NCBI GenBank assembly: GCA_905182995.1
Contig: CAJJDP010000145.1
Location: forward strand, 225,937-289,936
Length of the DNA stretch: 64,000 nt
Direction of reading: 5' to 3'
Source of the DNA: Paramecium octaurelia
Lineage: Eukaryota; Ciliophora; Oligohymenophorea; Peniculida; Parameciidae
In this document: piece after piece, positions 50,938 through 63,682 of the stretch
Layout of the letters: each line of letters starts with the position of its first letter
How positions within the stretch are numbered: the stretch's first letter is position 1
Position numbers and translations under genes: made by a program
Notes under the pieces: generated by a model
The model's database searches: none
Told to the model about the DNA's origin: nothing
What the model saw: only the letters and a program-made list of their open reading frames with translations

Positions 50938-51726
50938 ATGTTTAATTTAGAATAAAATTAAGTTGAATCATCTAGATTGATATCTGTTGATTGCATTCAT
51001 AATAATGACCCAATTAAATATACTTCATTATAGGATGCCAATCTAAGATGGAAAAATAAAAATTAAGATAAATTTAGAGAATGTTAGTATTCAAGATTGC
51101 TTTAATGAGAAAGCATAATATCTTATCTTAAAGAAATAAGAGAATAAAATAATAAAATCTTAAGTGAATTGATTGAAAACTTGAATAGCGAATAATAATC
51201 AATTCAATAAGTATTATAAAATCAATTAGATCAAACAGATATATATGGGTTCAATTTAAAATAGATTGAAGAGGTCACCTTAATTTATGTAAATAAGATA
51301 AATTAAAAGTGTTGTCTGATTTATAATCTAATATAGAATAAGAAGATTAAATTAGATATAATTTAATCACTTATGATTTAAATGAATGGTTATTATGATA
51401 ATTATGGAAAAGGGTAAATATTATTTTCTAATATTAACATTAGTGTATATTTTATTGAATAAGAAGGTAGATGTTTCAATCATGATTAATAGGATAAAAA
51501 TAACAGCTGTATTCCATTTAAATTCACTTTTAATGATATCGTTATTGTAGAAGTTGATATTTAGAATAACTATATTAAATGGATTAAGTAATCAACAAAT
51601 GAGTTATATGTAAATATTAAACTATATTTTAAGAAACTCAATATAAACACATCCTAAGATCTTTATTCATGTGTTAATCTACATTATTATTCTAAAGTAG
51701 AAATATTAAGTGAATTCAATGAATGA
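50938..51726 (+). CDS. TRIM-like coiled coil + SPRY-like protein with in-frame UGA
   Basis: One frame runs from ATG 50938 to UGA 51724-51726 but contains a UGA at 51106-51108. The segment before it (DCIHNNDPIKYTSL) resembles a degenerate zinc-binding start. After it come a coiled coil (ESIISYLKEIREQNNKI, LDQTDIYGFNLKQIEE) and a SPRY-like beta region (NGYYDNYGKGQ, LYSCVNLHYYSKVEIL). This layout is common in an expanded Paramecium family. A 27-nt GT...AG stretch (gttagt...atgag, about 51,083-51,109) would remove the UGA in frame, so the gene may be intact. Otherwise it is a pseudogene. Confidence 0.45.
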
Positions 51727-53672
51727 ACAATTTTTAAATGCAAAAAATATTCATCTTAGATAGAATTTAATTTAACTTATTTCTATTATAAGGAACAGTA
51801 TTGCCGCTTTTAATTTTCAATACAAAAATTAACAATAAAACAACCATTATTTTTTAATATTCAATTGATTTAATTTATAAACTTCTGCTGTGTTGTATTT
51901 ATGAACAACATTATGGTTATTAAAATGAAATCTATTTTTTATTTAATAGGCTGTTAATGCATAGACTTCTTAAACTTTTTCAGCCAATCAGGCATAACTA
52001 ACATTCATCAACTTTGAATATTTAATTTTTTTAATAAAAACAGACTATCCTTTGGGATTAAAAATAAGATCCTTATCGAAAACAAACTTAAAGCTTTATC
52101 ACAAGTCAGAAAAACAAAATTTACTGAATAATTATTCATTAGATTCACATCATCGTTCCACATATTTTATATAATTCAATTATTAACAATGTCTAATAAG
52201 TAAGCGTATTACAGCTTTAGGGCTGAGACAAATTAAAAAACACAGGTAGATTGTTAGAAGAAATTTTGCAAGAAAACTATTATTGCTGTAGCTAAATTGT
52301 TTAATGATTATATTATCATAATTCTATAAAGGTTTTCTTATAATAACCTCCCTATATATTGGTCAATTTTGTTAAGGATTGTTTCATCCATTTTGAATAG
52401 TTGAAAGTCCTTATCATTTAAAATATAATATTCGTTTGGTTATTTTAAGCTTACATAATTTTTGAATTTTCAATTGGTATTACCTACTTTCTGATGGGTA
52501 ATTCAAGGTTTTCAAATTACTCAGTTGAATTGATAAGTGAAGCATCATAGATGTGAAAATTTTCCATTAGCATCTTTCTTTTATTTTCTTCATGACTTGT
52601 TTAATCTTATACTTTAGGAAATGATTTCACCAATATTCCTATTTTAAAAGCTCACTTATGCTAATTTTAATTTTAGGGAAATTTAATTAAGAATTATATT
52701 TTTGATTATGTATAAATTATATTTGCGATTTAAGTTTTCAAATAGCCAAACTTTGAATCTTACAATAATATTTTATAAACTCAACTTTTGTTCATGGATA
52801 ATTCATTTTATAACACATCAATAATTTTTCAAAGCCAATTATATTAACTATTTTCTTGATAATAAATTCGAATTATCTTTTCAACAAACCATTTTTAATT
52901 TTTACTCATTGATTAATAAAATCAAAAGTGACAATTCTAAGATTATTGAAAAAATGGATCCAACATCTGTTCACACTTCTGATAAGTTTGGATACTCCAT
53001 AAACTACTCTTAAGATATTTCATTCAAACTATGTACAAAAAACACCAAATTTGTATCTCTGTGGAATATTGTTCAATAACTCTGGGTGTTTATCTAAAAG
53101 ATATTATTACTATATCAACTGGGAATTCTTTTATACTTTAAGATGAAAATAAAAATCTTTAATCAGCAGATGCCTTTGATATTGAAAATATATGATTGTA
53201 TAATTATTCAGCATTATTAATGACTAATCATTAATTTTCATGTTTTCAACTTTCATGCTTTTGGATTATACTCTTTAAAATAATTATTTTTGCATTTTCA
53301 ATAAATATCCAATGATTAATTTGAACTCTTTTGCACTTCTTACAGAAACAATCCAAACCACTTACCAAACAATAAAATATAAACTATTTAAAGGTTTCCA
53401 TTTTTATTCTCTAAATTCTCAAGGATTATTTCTGAATTATTGTATCTACTGTGTATTGAATTAAATTCAAATGAATTTGACTCAACTAATTATTAATTTG
53501 AAAATTTAGAAGGAATTTGTTGTCAGATGATATTAAAGATCAAATGGATCTACTTCATCTTATCTATTTATTTTTCTAATAAAAGGAATAATCAAATTCT
53601 AAATGTAGAGATATCTTTAAGATAGTTTAATTCATTATATTGCTGGGACATCCTTTAGAAGGACTTAGCTAA
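51727..53672. other. Gene-poor stretch
   Basis: Nearly 2 kb with only short open frames on either strand. One begins MDETILNKIDQYIGRLLQ on the minus strand near 52,390-52,575 and continues about 70 residues. None shows a family signature, a splice pattern or a neighbour that supports it. The density of UGA in all frames suggests non-coding or decayed DNA. Confidence 0.35.
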
Positions 53673-54180
53673 TCATAATGAGAGTATAATCTTTTTGCTA
53701 TGAGATCGATAGCAAGTAACAGCTATGCTATATAGAGAGATAAGTCTTTATACTTGCATTCTCAACAACAGACAAATCCATTTGAGATTTTGTATTCTAA
53801 AATGTGATGGATATAGCATTTAATTTAGGCTTAGGAGAAGAAATCCATCTTTTGTAATCACCTCATAAGTAATTGCGGAATTTTAAGCTAAAAGATTGAT
53901 CAAATTTGGAAGTAGTGCTTCCATGATTGTTCATTAATTATTGAACTTTATTTTTATTTTTAATTGCTTTCACTAAATCATCTATTCCAATTCATTAAAT
54001 CCTTTAAAATTTGATCGAACCCCAATGATATCCTTTATATTATGGCTTGAAGAGATTGTCTCAATTATTTATTAAGATTTCATACATTAGATATTGCAAC
54101 CTATCTACCGTTTTCAAATCATCAGAGAACAATGATTCAAAAATTACTATTGCATCTAATTTCTCTTTAAAGTAAGTAAT
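53673..54180 (-). pseudogene. ARM-repeat-like gene remnant
   Basis: The minus strand shows coding-like blocks in shifting frames. One holds ETISSSHNIKDIIGVRSN and FNELEQMIQ. Another starts at ATG 53924 with MEALLPNLINLLAQNSAI and TYEVITKDGF and ends at a UGA at 53673-53675. The helix pattern is like one armadillo repeat. UGAs separate the blocks and no single splice model joins them, so I call it a relic. Family not assigned. Confidence 0.3.
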
Positions 54181-54641
54181 CTTTTATGAAGTTTCAAATT
54201 TTATTACATAATATTTTAATTTGAAAATATATATAAAAATTATTTGGTAATCAGATTTAATATGTAGTGAAAAGAGTCCAAATAAATTAAATTCACTTAG
54301 CGGTTCATCCCTCAAAGTAAGCCTTTTGCCGCTGCTAGAAGCAAAGAAGTATTGCACTATTGAATTTAAGAAAGGAATAGTTATCATGGCAATACTTGAT
54401 TATAAAAAATTTAAACATTTTATCTGATAAAGAAAAATATTAAGCTGCTAGTAAAAGAGTTTAATTCAATAGTTTGATTACTTTAAAAAGACCCTTGTGC
54501 CTTAAAATTAGTTTCAAAATAGTATTATAAATTGTAATTACTGCAATGCTATCTAAAAGGTTAATCTATATTCATTAATAGTTTTGTGATGTCATTTCTC
54601 CAAAAAGAATTATATTTTTAAATAATTAATTTATATTGAAA

Positions 54642-57600
54642 ATGTTTTACCCAAAAGTAATTGAAAAAGTAATTTTGTGCAGATCATAACACTCAAAAGT
54701 AGCCAATTTTGTAATCCTGTCATCTGAATTATCCCCAACTTAAAGATTTCTATGCCAATCTTGTTCTCAACAGTATTCTTCTTCGAATATAATGATGGTA
54801 AAATGCGGATAACTCTAATACTTATTGGATAACTACTAAAGAGAAAAGATAAAACAATTTGATTCTATATTCCTTTCTAATATCAGGTCTCTAGAACAAT
54901 TTATTGATCAAATAAATTCAATCAAAACAAAGACGAATGAATAACTTGATAGTTTACTATCAATCTCTAATAAGGCTATATAGATGTTAATTGATGAAAT
55001 AAGTTCTTATAGTTTTTATGAAGAATTGGAAAAGTTGATCTCGAATAAAATTTTTATAATTGATAGTATCAAAATAGTTGAAACAATGAAAACAATCCTT
55101 TTAGATTGGAACTTCAAAGTAAATTTAATTTGGGATTAATTCAAAAACTATTCTGAGTTCAGAGATAGTAAGAAACTCATAGAGATACTAAAGAAAAATA
55201 TAAATGATGATGTAGAGTTAGTACAATCATAACCTATAATTAAAATAGAAAGCTACCTCGATTTCCCATCCAAAAATTAGTAGAAATGGAGAATGCAATC
55301 TCTCAATAGTTTTAAATGGGATTTTTCTTACAATCGATTTATATAAACCAAATACTAAATCAAATTTCCAAACAATAATAAAAATGAAATGCTATATATT
55401 TTGGATGGAGTAATACTGAGATGGTAATATATGATATATTTTTACTAGCCAAAATTCTCTACTCCACTAAGAGGAACTTTAACAATTGAACAATATAGAG
55501 TAGATTTAATATCTAAAGTGGATTGGAGATTATGGATAAAATAAATAAAGGATTGGGAGATGGGCAGCAACATGGAATGGAGAAGTTCTATAAGAAGTAG
55601 GAGGAATTTACAATAATGGAGAAAAATAAGGTTTTTGGAAAGAGCCAATATCAAATTATTGGGCTAAAGGTAGGATTCATTTTAATAAGTCTAGCCAAAG
55701 CTTACTAGATAGGAGAATATAAAAATAATGTAAAGAGGGGATTTTGGAAGTTTATATATAAAGATTAAGATATGTAAGATTTATTTATAAATAAAAAGCG
55801 GAGGAGGGGAATATAATGTATCTGGTGAGAAGAATGGAATATGGATAGAGTTAAGTGAGGGTTTTTTTAACGATTCTTAAGTAACTTATAAAGGGAAATA
55901 TAAAAATGGGAAAAAAAATGATAAATGGGAAACATTTGTGGTTCACAATGGAAATACAAAAATGATGTATATAATCTAATTATTTAACCATAAATCCTTT
56001 AGTGGTGGGGGATAATATGACACCCTTGGAGTTAAATATGGACTATGGATTGATATCAGCAAAGAATTTTAAACTGATTAATATGTAACTTATCAAGGTT
56101 AATTTTAAAACGGCCGAAGAGTTGGTCAGTGGAAAATTTTCTATAGCAGATTTAATCCATCAGACGATAAGATGGATGAATTAATGTAAAAAGTATATTA
56201 AACTTAAAGTGGAGGTGGATTTTATGATTAAGGTGCTTAAGGACTTAAAGTTGGGTAATGGATTGATATTAGCAATGGATTTAACAATGATGCGTATGTA
56301 ACCTATCATGGCTAATATATACTTGGCCAAAAGGTTGGTAGATGGGATATTTACTATAGGAGATCATTTGAAAAGCAAAATGAATTAATGTAAAATCTAT
56401 ATATTATTATGATCGGCAGCGGTGGTGGATTATATGATGAAAATGGAAGCGGCAATAAGATTAAAAACTGGATTGAACTTGCAGATGGCTTTAAAGATTT
56501 TTCGTAAGTGATTTATCAAGGGTAATACATAAATGGAAAAAAAGTTGGCAGATGGGAAATTAAATAAAGATATGATGATTTGGATTCTTTTGAGAAAATG
56601 TATATTTGATGTATTAAACTAATCTATTAGTGGAGGGGGCCAGTATGATGAAGCAAATCCTGGAATGAAGGTTGGTGATTGGATTGAAATTAGCGATGAA
56701 TTCAATCGAACTTCATAAGTAATGTATTATGCTAAATACAAAAATGGTAAAAAAGTTGGGGAGTGTAAAATTATGTACAAGTATGATTTTTCAGATCTCC
56801 CTTCATTAATGTAAAATATACATACATTGATTAAATATGGTTTATTAGTGGAGGAGGATGTTACAATGAAAAAGGAAACAAAATAGGGTAATGGACAGAT
56901 ATTTTTGTTGGATTTAAAGATTAATTATAGATATTTTAATAAGGAGAATATAAAAATGGAAGAAAAATTGGAGCCTGGATTATTACATAGAAGTCAAACA
57001 ACGATTCAAAGAATGAAGTGATGTAAAAATTATAGTTACATTTTAGTGGAGGTGGATCATACGATTAAGAAGGTGAAGGTAATAAAGTTGGCAAATGGAT
57101 TGATATATGTGAAGGATATTCAACTTAGGCTTAAATAATTTATGATGGTGAGTATAAGAATGGTAAAAAAGCTGCTAGATGGAAGATTAAACATAGGAAT
57201 TGTGCAGATGAGACATTTGTAGAGATGTAAGAATTTTTAATTTCAATCATATGTTTAAGTGGGGGTGGTGCTTATGATGAATATGGTATTAAGTTTGGTA
57301 ACTGGACGGATATTAGTGATGAATTTAAAAATTCGTCTTAAATTATCTTGAATGGCCAATATGAAAATGGGAAAAAAAAAGGGATGTGGACAATTTTGTA
57401 TTAAAGAAGGAGCAATACAAATTATTTAGAGATGTAAAAATTAATATCAATTTAATAGTGGAGGTGGTGTGTATGATTAAGAAAATTATGGTCTAAAGCA
57501 TGGCAAATGGATATAACTTAGCGAAGGATTTTCTAATTCTTCCTAGTTAGTTCTTAAAGGTGAATATAAAAAGGGTCAAAAAGTTGGTTTATGGGAGAGT

Positions 57601-57882
57601 TGTTTTAGGGAGCGCATAGATAATCCATTTTAATTAATGTATATTGATATATTTGCTTATAATTTAAAATATAGTGGTTAAGGATGTTATGATTAAGGGA
57701 GTCAAAGCATTAAGAATGGAATTTGGACTGAACCTATTGGAGGATTTTGGGATGAAACGCAAATTATTAGTAAGGGCAAATATTCTTTCAGTAAAAAGAT
57801 TGGAGTATGGGTGGAAAAGAAGAGAGCAAGGGGGAATGTGGGAAGTTTTTAAAATTTACGAGAAATAGTTTATGATGATTGA
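54642..57882 (+). CDS. MORN-like repeat protein, one repeat unit per exon
   Basis: ATG 54642 to UGA 57880-57882, with 12 introns, gives 962 residues in perfect frame. The N-terminus has a B-box-like Cys/His start (ILCRSQHSKVANF, RFLCQSC) and a long coiled coil. From about residue 255 come MORN-like units: GDYGQNKQRIGRW, then units of about 58-61 residues, each GGGxYDxxG-KxGxWI-(D/E)I-x-GYKNGKKVGRW-like (for example YKNGKKNDKWE, QFQNGRRVGQWKI, QYINGKKVGRWEI). Introns fall at the same place in every unit (codon AT|T before GGG): 55774-55798, 55967-56002, 56186-56209, 56390-56419, 56600-56630, 56811-56848, 57023-57046, 57227-57259, 57434-57458, 57639-57674. Two earlier introns are at 55424-55448 and 55670-55694. 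MORN repeats often bind lipids or act as scaffolds; the role here is unknown. Confidence 0.8.
55799..57638 (+). repeat. Nine tandem symmetric exons (each one MORN-like unit)
   Basis: Exons at 55799-55966, 56003-56185, 56210-56389, 56420-56599, 56631-56810, 56849-57022, 57047-57226, 57260-57433 and 57459-57638 are 168, 183, 180, 180, 180, 174, 180, 174 and 180 nt. All are multiples of three and flanked by phase-2 introns, so each can be gained or lost without breaking the frame. Introns are 24-38 nt and differ in sequence. Confidence 0.8.
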
Positions 57883-57966
57883 ATATTATTTTTAATACAT
57901 TATTTTATTTCCTACATCGGGGCATAAAATTTTATTGAAAATTTCATTAAGAAGAAAAATTTATGT

Positions 57967-58930
57967 GAAGTGAACATAATTCTCCCATATTGTTATTGTT
58001 TTAATTAAATTGTTATAAGTGCAACTGCCACTAATATTTGTAAAGCTAAAATTAAACTAAGTTGAATGCTGATTCATATTCTGAATAAGCATTTAAGATT
58101 ACGGTGTGTAATGCATTAGAGTGGAATCAGATGGAGTGCTGCTGTATTATTTGTTCAAAATTAAAGTCAATATCGCGACATGTATATAAGATGTATCAAG
58201 AGATGGTTTATGCATTGATACTGCATCTGTTATACAACAGTAGCTGCATGAATACAGAATATTCAGCTTAAAATTCTAAACTTATTAGCAATGGAACAAA
58301 CTGTATTGAAAAAGGTGAATGCTTTGCTTATGCTGAAAGCGAAGTTGCTTGCATAATTGAAGGAACTGATGGTAATTTTACCTTTAATAAGAATTCTTCA
58401 ACATTTAGGTTAAGACAATCCTCTAATGATTCAATTTTAACTTCTACTCATTATGTATTTATGTATTTATGTATTTATGTAATTTTAATTTAAAATCTCG
58501 ATAGGATTTAAAGTCCAACTCATCAACTCTATCAACTCAATCCAGCTAATAAATGTGCCGTAAATGGATCTAAATGTATATCCTTGGCTGGCTATTCATC
58601 ATATGCAAAGTAGGAGGAAATTTTTGGATCAAGATATAATGTTGCTTGTAGTGAAGGTGGAACTGATTGTGTTTTTATGTTCAATCCAACTTCAGGTTCC
58701 ACTACTAATGGAGTTTGCAATTTTATTTACTCAATGTTCATTGCCAATTCGGATTAACACGCTTTTTAATTTATGCCCTTAAACTGCAAATTAAATCTTG
58801 CGATTGGAACTACTCCTAGCTCATGTTTTGATCATACTTGTCAATCGGGCTGCTAAAGGGACAGCCAACTGTGTCACTATCGCAACTTTTGATGACAAGA
58901 AATATACTGTTTGTCAACCTAAAGGAAAAA
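57967..58930 (+). pseudogene. Surface-antigen-like cysteine-rich gene, broken
   Basis: A frame open from about 57967 to UGA 58890-58892 has no clear start. It carries cysteine-spaced text typical of Paramecium immobilisation/surface antigens: SNGTNCIEKGECFAYAESEVAC, NKCAVNGSKCISLAGYS, GSRYNVACSEGGTDCVF. The antigen-like reading then continues in another frame (ANCVTIATFDDKKYTVCQ, about 58,860-58,920), so a frameshift lies near 58,850. Low-complexity TATTTATG repeats (58452-58480) interrupt it. It is far shorter than full antigens and looks like a decayed or partial copy. Its second half is repeated after the N at 59789. Confidence 0.55.
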
Positions 58931-59787
58931 AATTGTTGTAGGTGAACCAAGTTCCTTAACTAAGATACTTGCCATAAAATGAGTTAATTCATCAATAGGT
59001 GGAATGTTTAGACAAAGAAATGTATGTATTTGAAACAGATCCTCCTCAAACAATAATTCAACATCTGTTAATAAGAGTTCAGATAATAAATTTTTATATC
59101 CTTTGTATCCTGAAGTACAAAATGAATTGATAATTATCTATCTTATGTATGCTTCAATCCAAATAAAGCATTTTTATTAAGAATGCAAATCAGGTTCTTA
59201 AAATCTTCATAATGCAACCTGGCAATTGTCTTTGAATGTATTAATTCAAAAGTTGCGATAATATTAAATTACTTATAATCATTCCTATTAACTCATTTTT
59301 CACCCATAATAAAATAATTTATAGGTGATCGTTTATCAATACGAAATGTCAAATATAGAAATAAAGAGTTATCTATAATTTGTGAATCAAAATCATTGTT
59401 GTAAAACCAGTTCTATCAATTATTTTATATAGGATATCATTTAATTTTACTACTCTTCATCTATCCATTTGTAACATTTCTAATGACAAAATTACTTCCT
59501 GCAGTGCCATTAATAAACTGCCTTTGGTAGTTATTATAATATTCTCAAATTATATAATTTATATAAATTAAATAATATTTATCATTTAAATATAGCACCT
59601 TCTTTAGTATTGTATATATGATAAAAACATTAAAATATAATACAATATCAAGACAGTAAGATCTAACTATCATCAATAATATGAAAGTAGCTATACAAGT
59701 AGAGGGCTCCTGAAATATATTAATTTGTCTTAACCGAAAATTTTAATAGTTATTAATAAGAAGGCCTCCATAGATTATTGTTGATAA
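58410..59787 (+). repeat. Direct repeat copy 1 (1,378 bp)
   Basis: Every base checked matches 59790-61167 with an offset of exactly 1,380. The copy ends two bases before the start of copy 2, with an unresolved N at 59789. It spans the 3' half of the antigen-like sequence and about 850 bp of non-coding DNA. Confidence 0.95.
58452..58480 (+). repeat. Octamer microsatellite
   Basis: About three and a half tandem copies of TATTTATG (phase variable), repeated in copy 2 at 59832-59860. It lies inside the antigen-like open frame, where it would encode a hydrophobic run (VFMYLCIYVIL) foreign to an antigen. Confidence 0.7.
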
Positions 59788-59788
59788 T

Positions 59789-59789
59789 N
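59789..59789. other. Ambiguous base (N) at a probable contig join
   Basis: The only N in the window, placed exactly at the junction of the two identical 1,378-bp copies. This suggests two contig ends that overlap but were not merged. Confidence 0.8.
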
Positions 59790-61167
59790 TTAAGACAATC
59801 CTCTAATGATTCAATTTTAACTTCTACTCATTATGTATTTATGTATTTATGTATTTATGTAATTTTAATTTAAAATCTCGATAGGATTTAAAGTCCAACT
59901 CATCAACTCTATCAACTCAATCCAGCTAATAAATGTGCCGTAAATGGATCTAAATGTATATCCTTGGCTGGCTATTCATCATATGCAAAGTAGGAGGAAA
60001 TTTTTGGATCAAGATATAATGTTGCTTGTAGTGAAGGTGGAACTGATTGTGTTTTTATGTTCAATCCAACTTCAGGTTCCACTACTAATGGAGTTTGCAA
60101 TTTTATTTACTCAATGTTCATTGCCAATTCGGATTAACACGCTTTTTAATTTATGCCCTTAAACTGCAAATTAAATCTTGCGATTGGAACTACTCCTAGC
60201 TCATGTTTTGATCATACTTGTCAATCGGGCTGCTAAAGGGACAGCCAACTGTGTCACTATCGCAACTTTTGATGACAAGAAATATACTGTTTGTCAACCT
60301 AAAGGAAAAAAATTGTTGTAGGTGAACCAAGTTCCTTAACTAAGATACTTGCCATAAAATGAGTTAATTCATCAATAGGTGGAATGTTTAGACAAAGAAA
60401 TGTATGTATTTGAAACAGATCCTCCTCAAACAATAATTCAACATCTGTTAATAAGAGTTCAGATAATAAATTTTTATATCCTTTGTATCCTGAAGTACAA
60501 AATGAATTGATAATTATCTATCTTATGTATGCTTCAATCCAAATAAAGCATTTTTATTAAGAATGCAAATCAGGTTCTTAAAATCTTCATAATGCAACCT
60601 GGCAATTGTCTTTGAATGTATTAATTCAAAAGTTGCGATAATATTAAATTACTTATAATCATTCCTATTAACTCATTTTTCACCCATAATAAAATAATTT
60701 ATAGGTGATCGTTTATCAATACGAAATGTCAAATATAGAAATAAAGAGTTATCTATAATTTGTGAATCAAAATCATTGTTGTAAAACCAGTTCTATCAAT
60801 TATTTTATATAGGATATCATTTAATTTTACTACTCTTCATCTATCCATTTGTAACATTTCTAATGACAAAATTACTTCCTGCAGTGCCATTAATAAACTG
60901 CCTTTGGTAGTTATTATAATATTCTCAAATTATATAATTTATATAAATTAAATAATATTTATCATTTAAATATAGCACCTTCTTTAGTATTGTATATATG
61001 ATAAAAACATTAAAATATAATACAATATCAAGACAGTAAGATCTAACTATCATCAATAATATGAAAGTAGCTATACAAGTAGAGGGCTCCTGAAATATAT
61101 TAATTTGTCTTAACCGAAAATTTTAATAGTTATTAATAAGAAGGCCTCCATAGATTATTGTTGATAA
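59790..61167 (+). repeat. Direct repeat copy 2 (1,378 bp)
   Basis: Identical to 58410-59787 wherever compared. After 61167 the sequence becomes unique. It carries a second truncated antigen-like frame (60,000-60,310 region) with no upstream part, as expected if the duplication is artificial. Confidence 0.95.
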
Positions 61168-61965
61168 CAGAAATATCATCATACCAATAATTGAGAATAT
61201 TATCACTCATATATAACAATACTATTACAATTTGAATTTAATGGGACTTATATTTTCCAATCTTGGTCAGAATAGTAGCCATCTTATAGCATCAATCAAT
61301 AATAGGGGACCAAAACTATAGGCTTCTCTAAGAGTGAATTTAAGATAAAATATCAAATTTAACGTAAATTTTGAATTGATAAATTGATAACCAGCCTAAA
61401 TTTATCAAAAACATATTCGGATATCCCCAATACTATAATACAGCCATTTAAATTAGTATAATTATTTTAATTTCTAAGACTTTGTAATCAATAAAATAAA
61501 AGTAATCAGATAAAAAGAAGCAAGCATTCCGGCCAATAGAGCATAGACTTTGATGAAAAATAGCATAATTTCATTATAAGATTTGAGCTTTAGCTTTATT
61601 AATCGAATGAAACCTGCCTCCAACCAAGTTTCCTTAAAGTATTAAAAAAGGAATTAAATGAACCATACTCCTCTTAGGATGCCACGAAGGGAAAAATGTG
61701 AGAAGCTTGATCTTATATTTAAGTCATTATATAGATTAATTATTAATTATTATTTTTATGAAATATGAATGTTTTTACTAAGATCCACTACCAATTATAA
61801 ATACATTGAATTTTCCTATGATATAATCATCATTTTATTGTAATTCCAATTTACTTCAATAATGTGGATTAATCAAAACTATTTGAAAATATATTTAGAT
61901 ACGCATCATTTTACTAATTAGAGGTATTTGACACAGTTAGGTAGAAGAATTTTAAGTTTAATTCC
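61168..61965. other. Non-coding or unrecognised, about 800 bp
   Basis: A+T-rich DNA with no extended UGA-free frame showing a family signature on either strand. Confidence 0.35.
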
Positions 61966-62346
61966 TCACAATATCTACTCATAAATAAGCTGTTGAAAGG
62001 TGATAAACTATTTTATTTTAATGAATTCATTTAAACTCAAGTGAATATTAACATTTAATTATTTTGGAAATATCCCATGTGCGCACTTTCGCTTAATTAA
62101 TCCTATACTATATAGGGATTTATGATTTGCTCTTTTCCTGGTTAAATCTCCTCGCATTATATCAATAATCAGAGGATGACTTATGAACCAACCACTTATA
62201 TCAATTGTAATTTTTCTCAAGGAACCTTTCTTTAATACTAAATTTCTTGAAGTATAGTGATAAGGATTGTTTTTATCTGCGCAATATTTCAGGAATAGAT
62301 TATCAATAATATTATCGATAAAAATTTTTATGAATAAAGCCTTCAT
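61966..62346 (-). CDS. Hypothetical ORF of about 126 residues
   Basis: ATG 62346 to UGA 61966-61968 without introns. The sequence is Ile/Lys-rich with FLKYCADKNNPYHY, DISGWFISHPLIIDIMRGD and IKRKCAHGIFPK. I recognise no family. It could be a fragment of a larger decayed gene: the same frame stays open a little upstream of the ATG before meeting a UGA. Codon use is compatible with coding. Confidence 0.35.
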
Positions 62347-62603
62347 TGTTATGAAAATTTATAATCGCCCAGTTGGAAGATTGTGATTTTTACTACAATA
62401 TTAAGTATAAAATCAATTAACTGTATTTGCAAAGTTAGTATTGGTTATTCGGCCGGAATGGATTAATTAGTGAATAATTATTGGAACCAAAAATGATGGA
62501 TTATTGAATAGAAAGATTAACTTTAGATAAATAGTCGAGAACTTTCCGATAAAGATAGATTTAATCATCGTAATTTTCCTGAGCCATTTCAAACATTTTT
62601 TTC

Positions 62604-63374
62604 TCATGCTTTCTTTATAAACACTTTTTGTACATTTTATGGATACTTTAAAAAGTCTAATTTTAGAATAGTTATTATCTGCATTCTCAGCCTAAAAATA
62701 TTGAAATCATTCTCCAAAATAAATTTTAATTAGGGATACTGCTTATAATATGTATAAATTAATGATATCTAAGATTACAGATATTTATGCCTTTAAAACT
62801 GATTCCATGCTTTTATTAAGAGATATCCTGTGTTAAGATAATACCTAAACCTCTGCAAATTATCAGTATGAATACAAAATGTGCTGATTTCTTGAAGAGT
62901 CTGTGTAATACTCTTTGTTCTAATCTGTAAGTTATGCTGAGCAAATAATGATTTCTATTCGCTAAGCATCAGCTGTTTTTATTGCATTAGTGCTCTTGCT
63001 CGAGCACTACACAACAATTTCAGATGGAACATGCTATGTATCTTGTATTCTAAGTATCTCCCTTATGTTATTTAAGTATTTGCCTAATCCATTAATCTTG
63101 GGTATCCTGTTTATATGCCAAAGGTAGTTATCATTCTTTATTGCGATACACATTAAAAAATATGCATAATATCCTTACTCACTAAGTGTAGGAGTGATTC
63201 TTTCGTATCAGTTTCTGACACAAACAACCGTGGTAGCGTGTTCGATGTGTACTGTTTGCATAGAAAGCATATGATGCCGTTTTGGAATGTCTTCGACAAC
63301 TTAACCTTTGAACGATTTTAAAAGTCCACTCCTAAATGATCATCACTTTCAGCATTTTATAATAAAATGGACAT
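62604..63374 (-). CDS. Hypothetical 256-residue protein
   Basis: A clean frame runs from ATG 63374 to UGA 62604-62606 (257 codons). It reads SKVKLSKTFQNGIICFLCK, TDTKESLLHLVSKDIMHIF, KIHSMFHLKLLCSARARAL, QTLQEISTFCIHTDNLQRF and KYPQNVQKVFIKKA. It is mostly helical and basic, with a CFLCK pair that might bind zinc with other cysteines. An upstream in-frame extension to about 63,430 lacks an ATG. No family recognised. A UGA-free stretch this long is unlikely by chance here but not impossible. Confidence 0.4.
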
Positions 63375-63682
63375 CTGAAATACTCTGCATATAATAGAAC
63401 TGTAACAAATTACCAATCTAAATGATCAAAGTGTGGAACCAATATTAAAATTTAAGTATTGTCAAATAATACAATGTTAAAATTGGGAAGAGGCAAAATA
63501 TTTACCAAAAGAAAAAAAATTCAAATATGATATTATAATAAAGATGATCCATAAATTGATTTAGTTTTAGATAAGTTGAGGCATGGTGGCAAAAATAATA
63601 TTTATAAAACCAACATGCCAAAGAACCTATGAACTTCTGGAGCATTAATAATAATAAAAATAATTTGATGTTGAATAATATG

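Noticed and set aside
58564-60162. Two identical 72-codon ORFs as separate genes
   Set aside because: They are an out-of-frame shadow of the antigen-like sequence, seen twice because of the 1,378-bp duplication.
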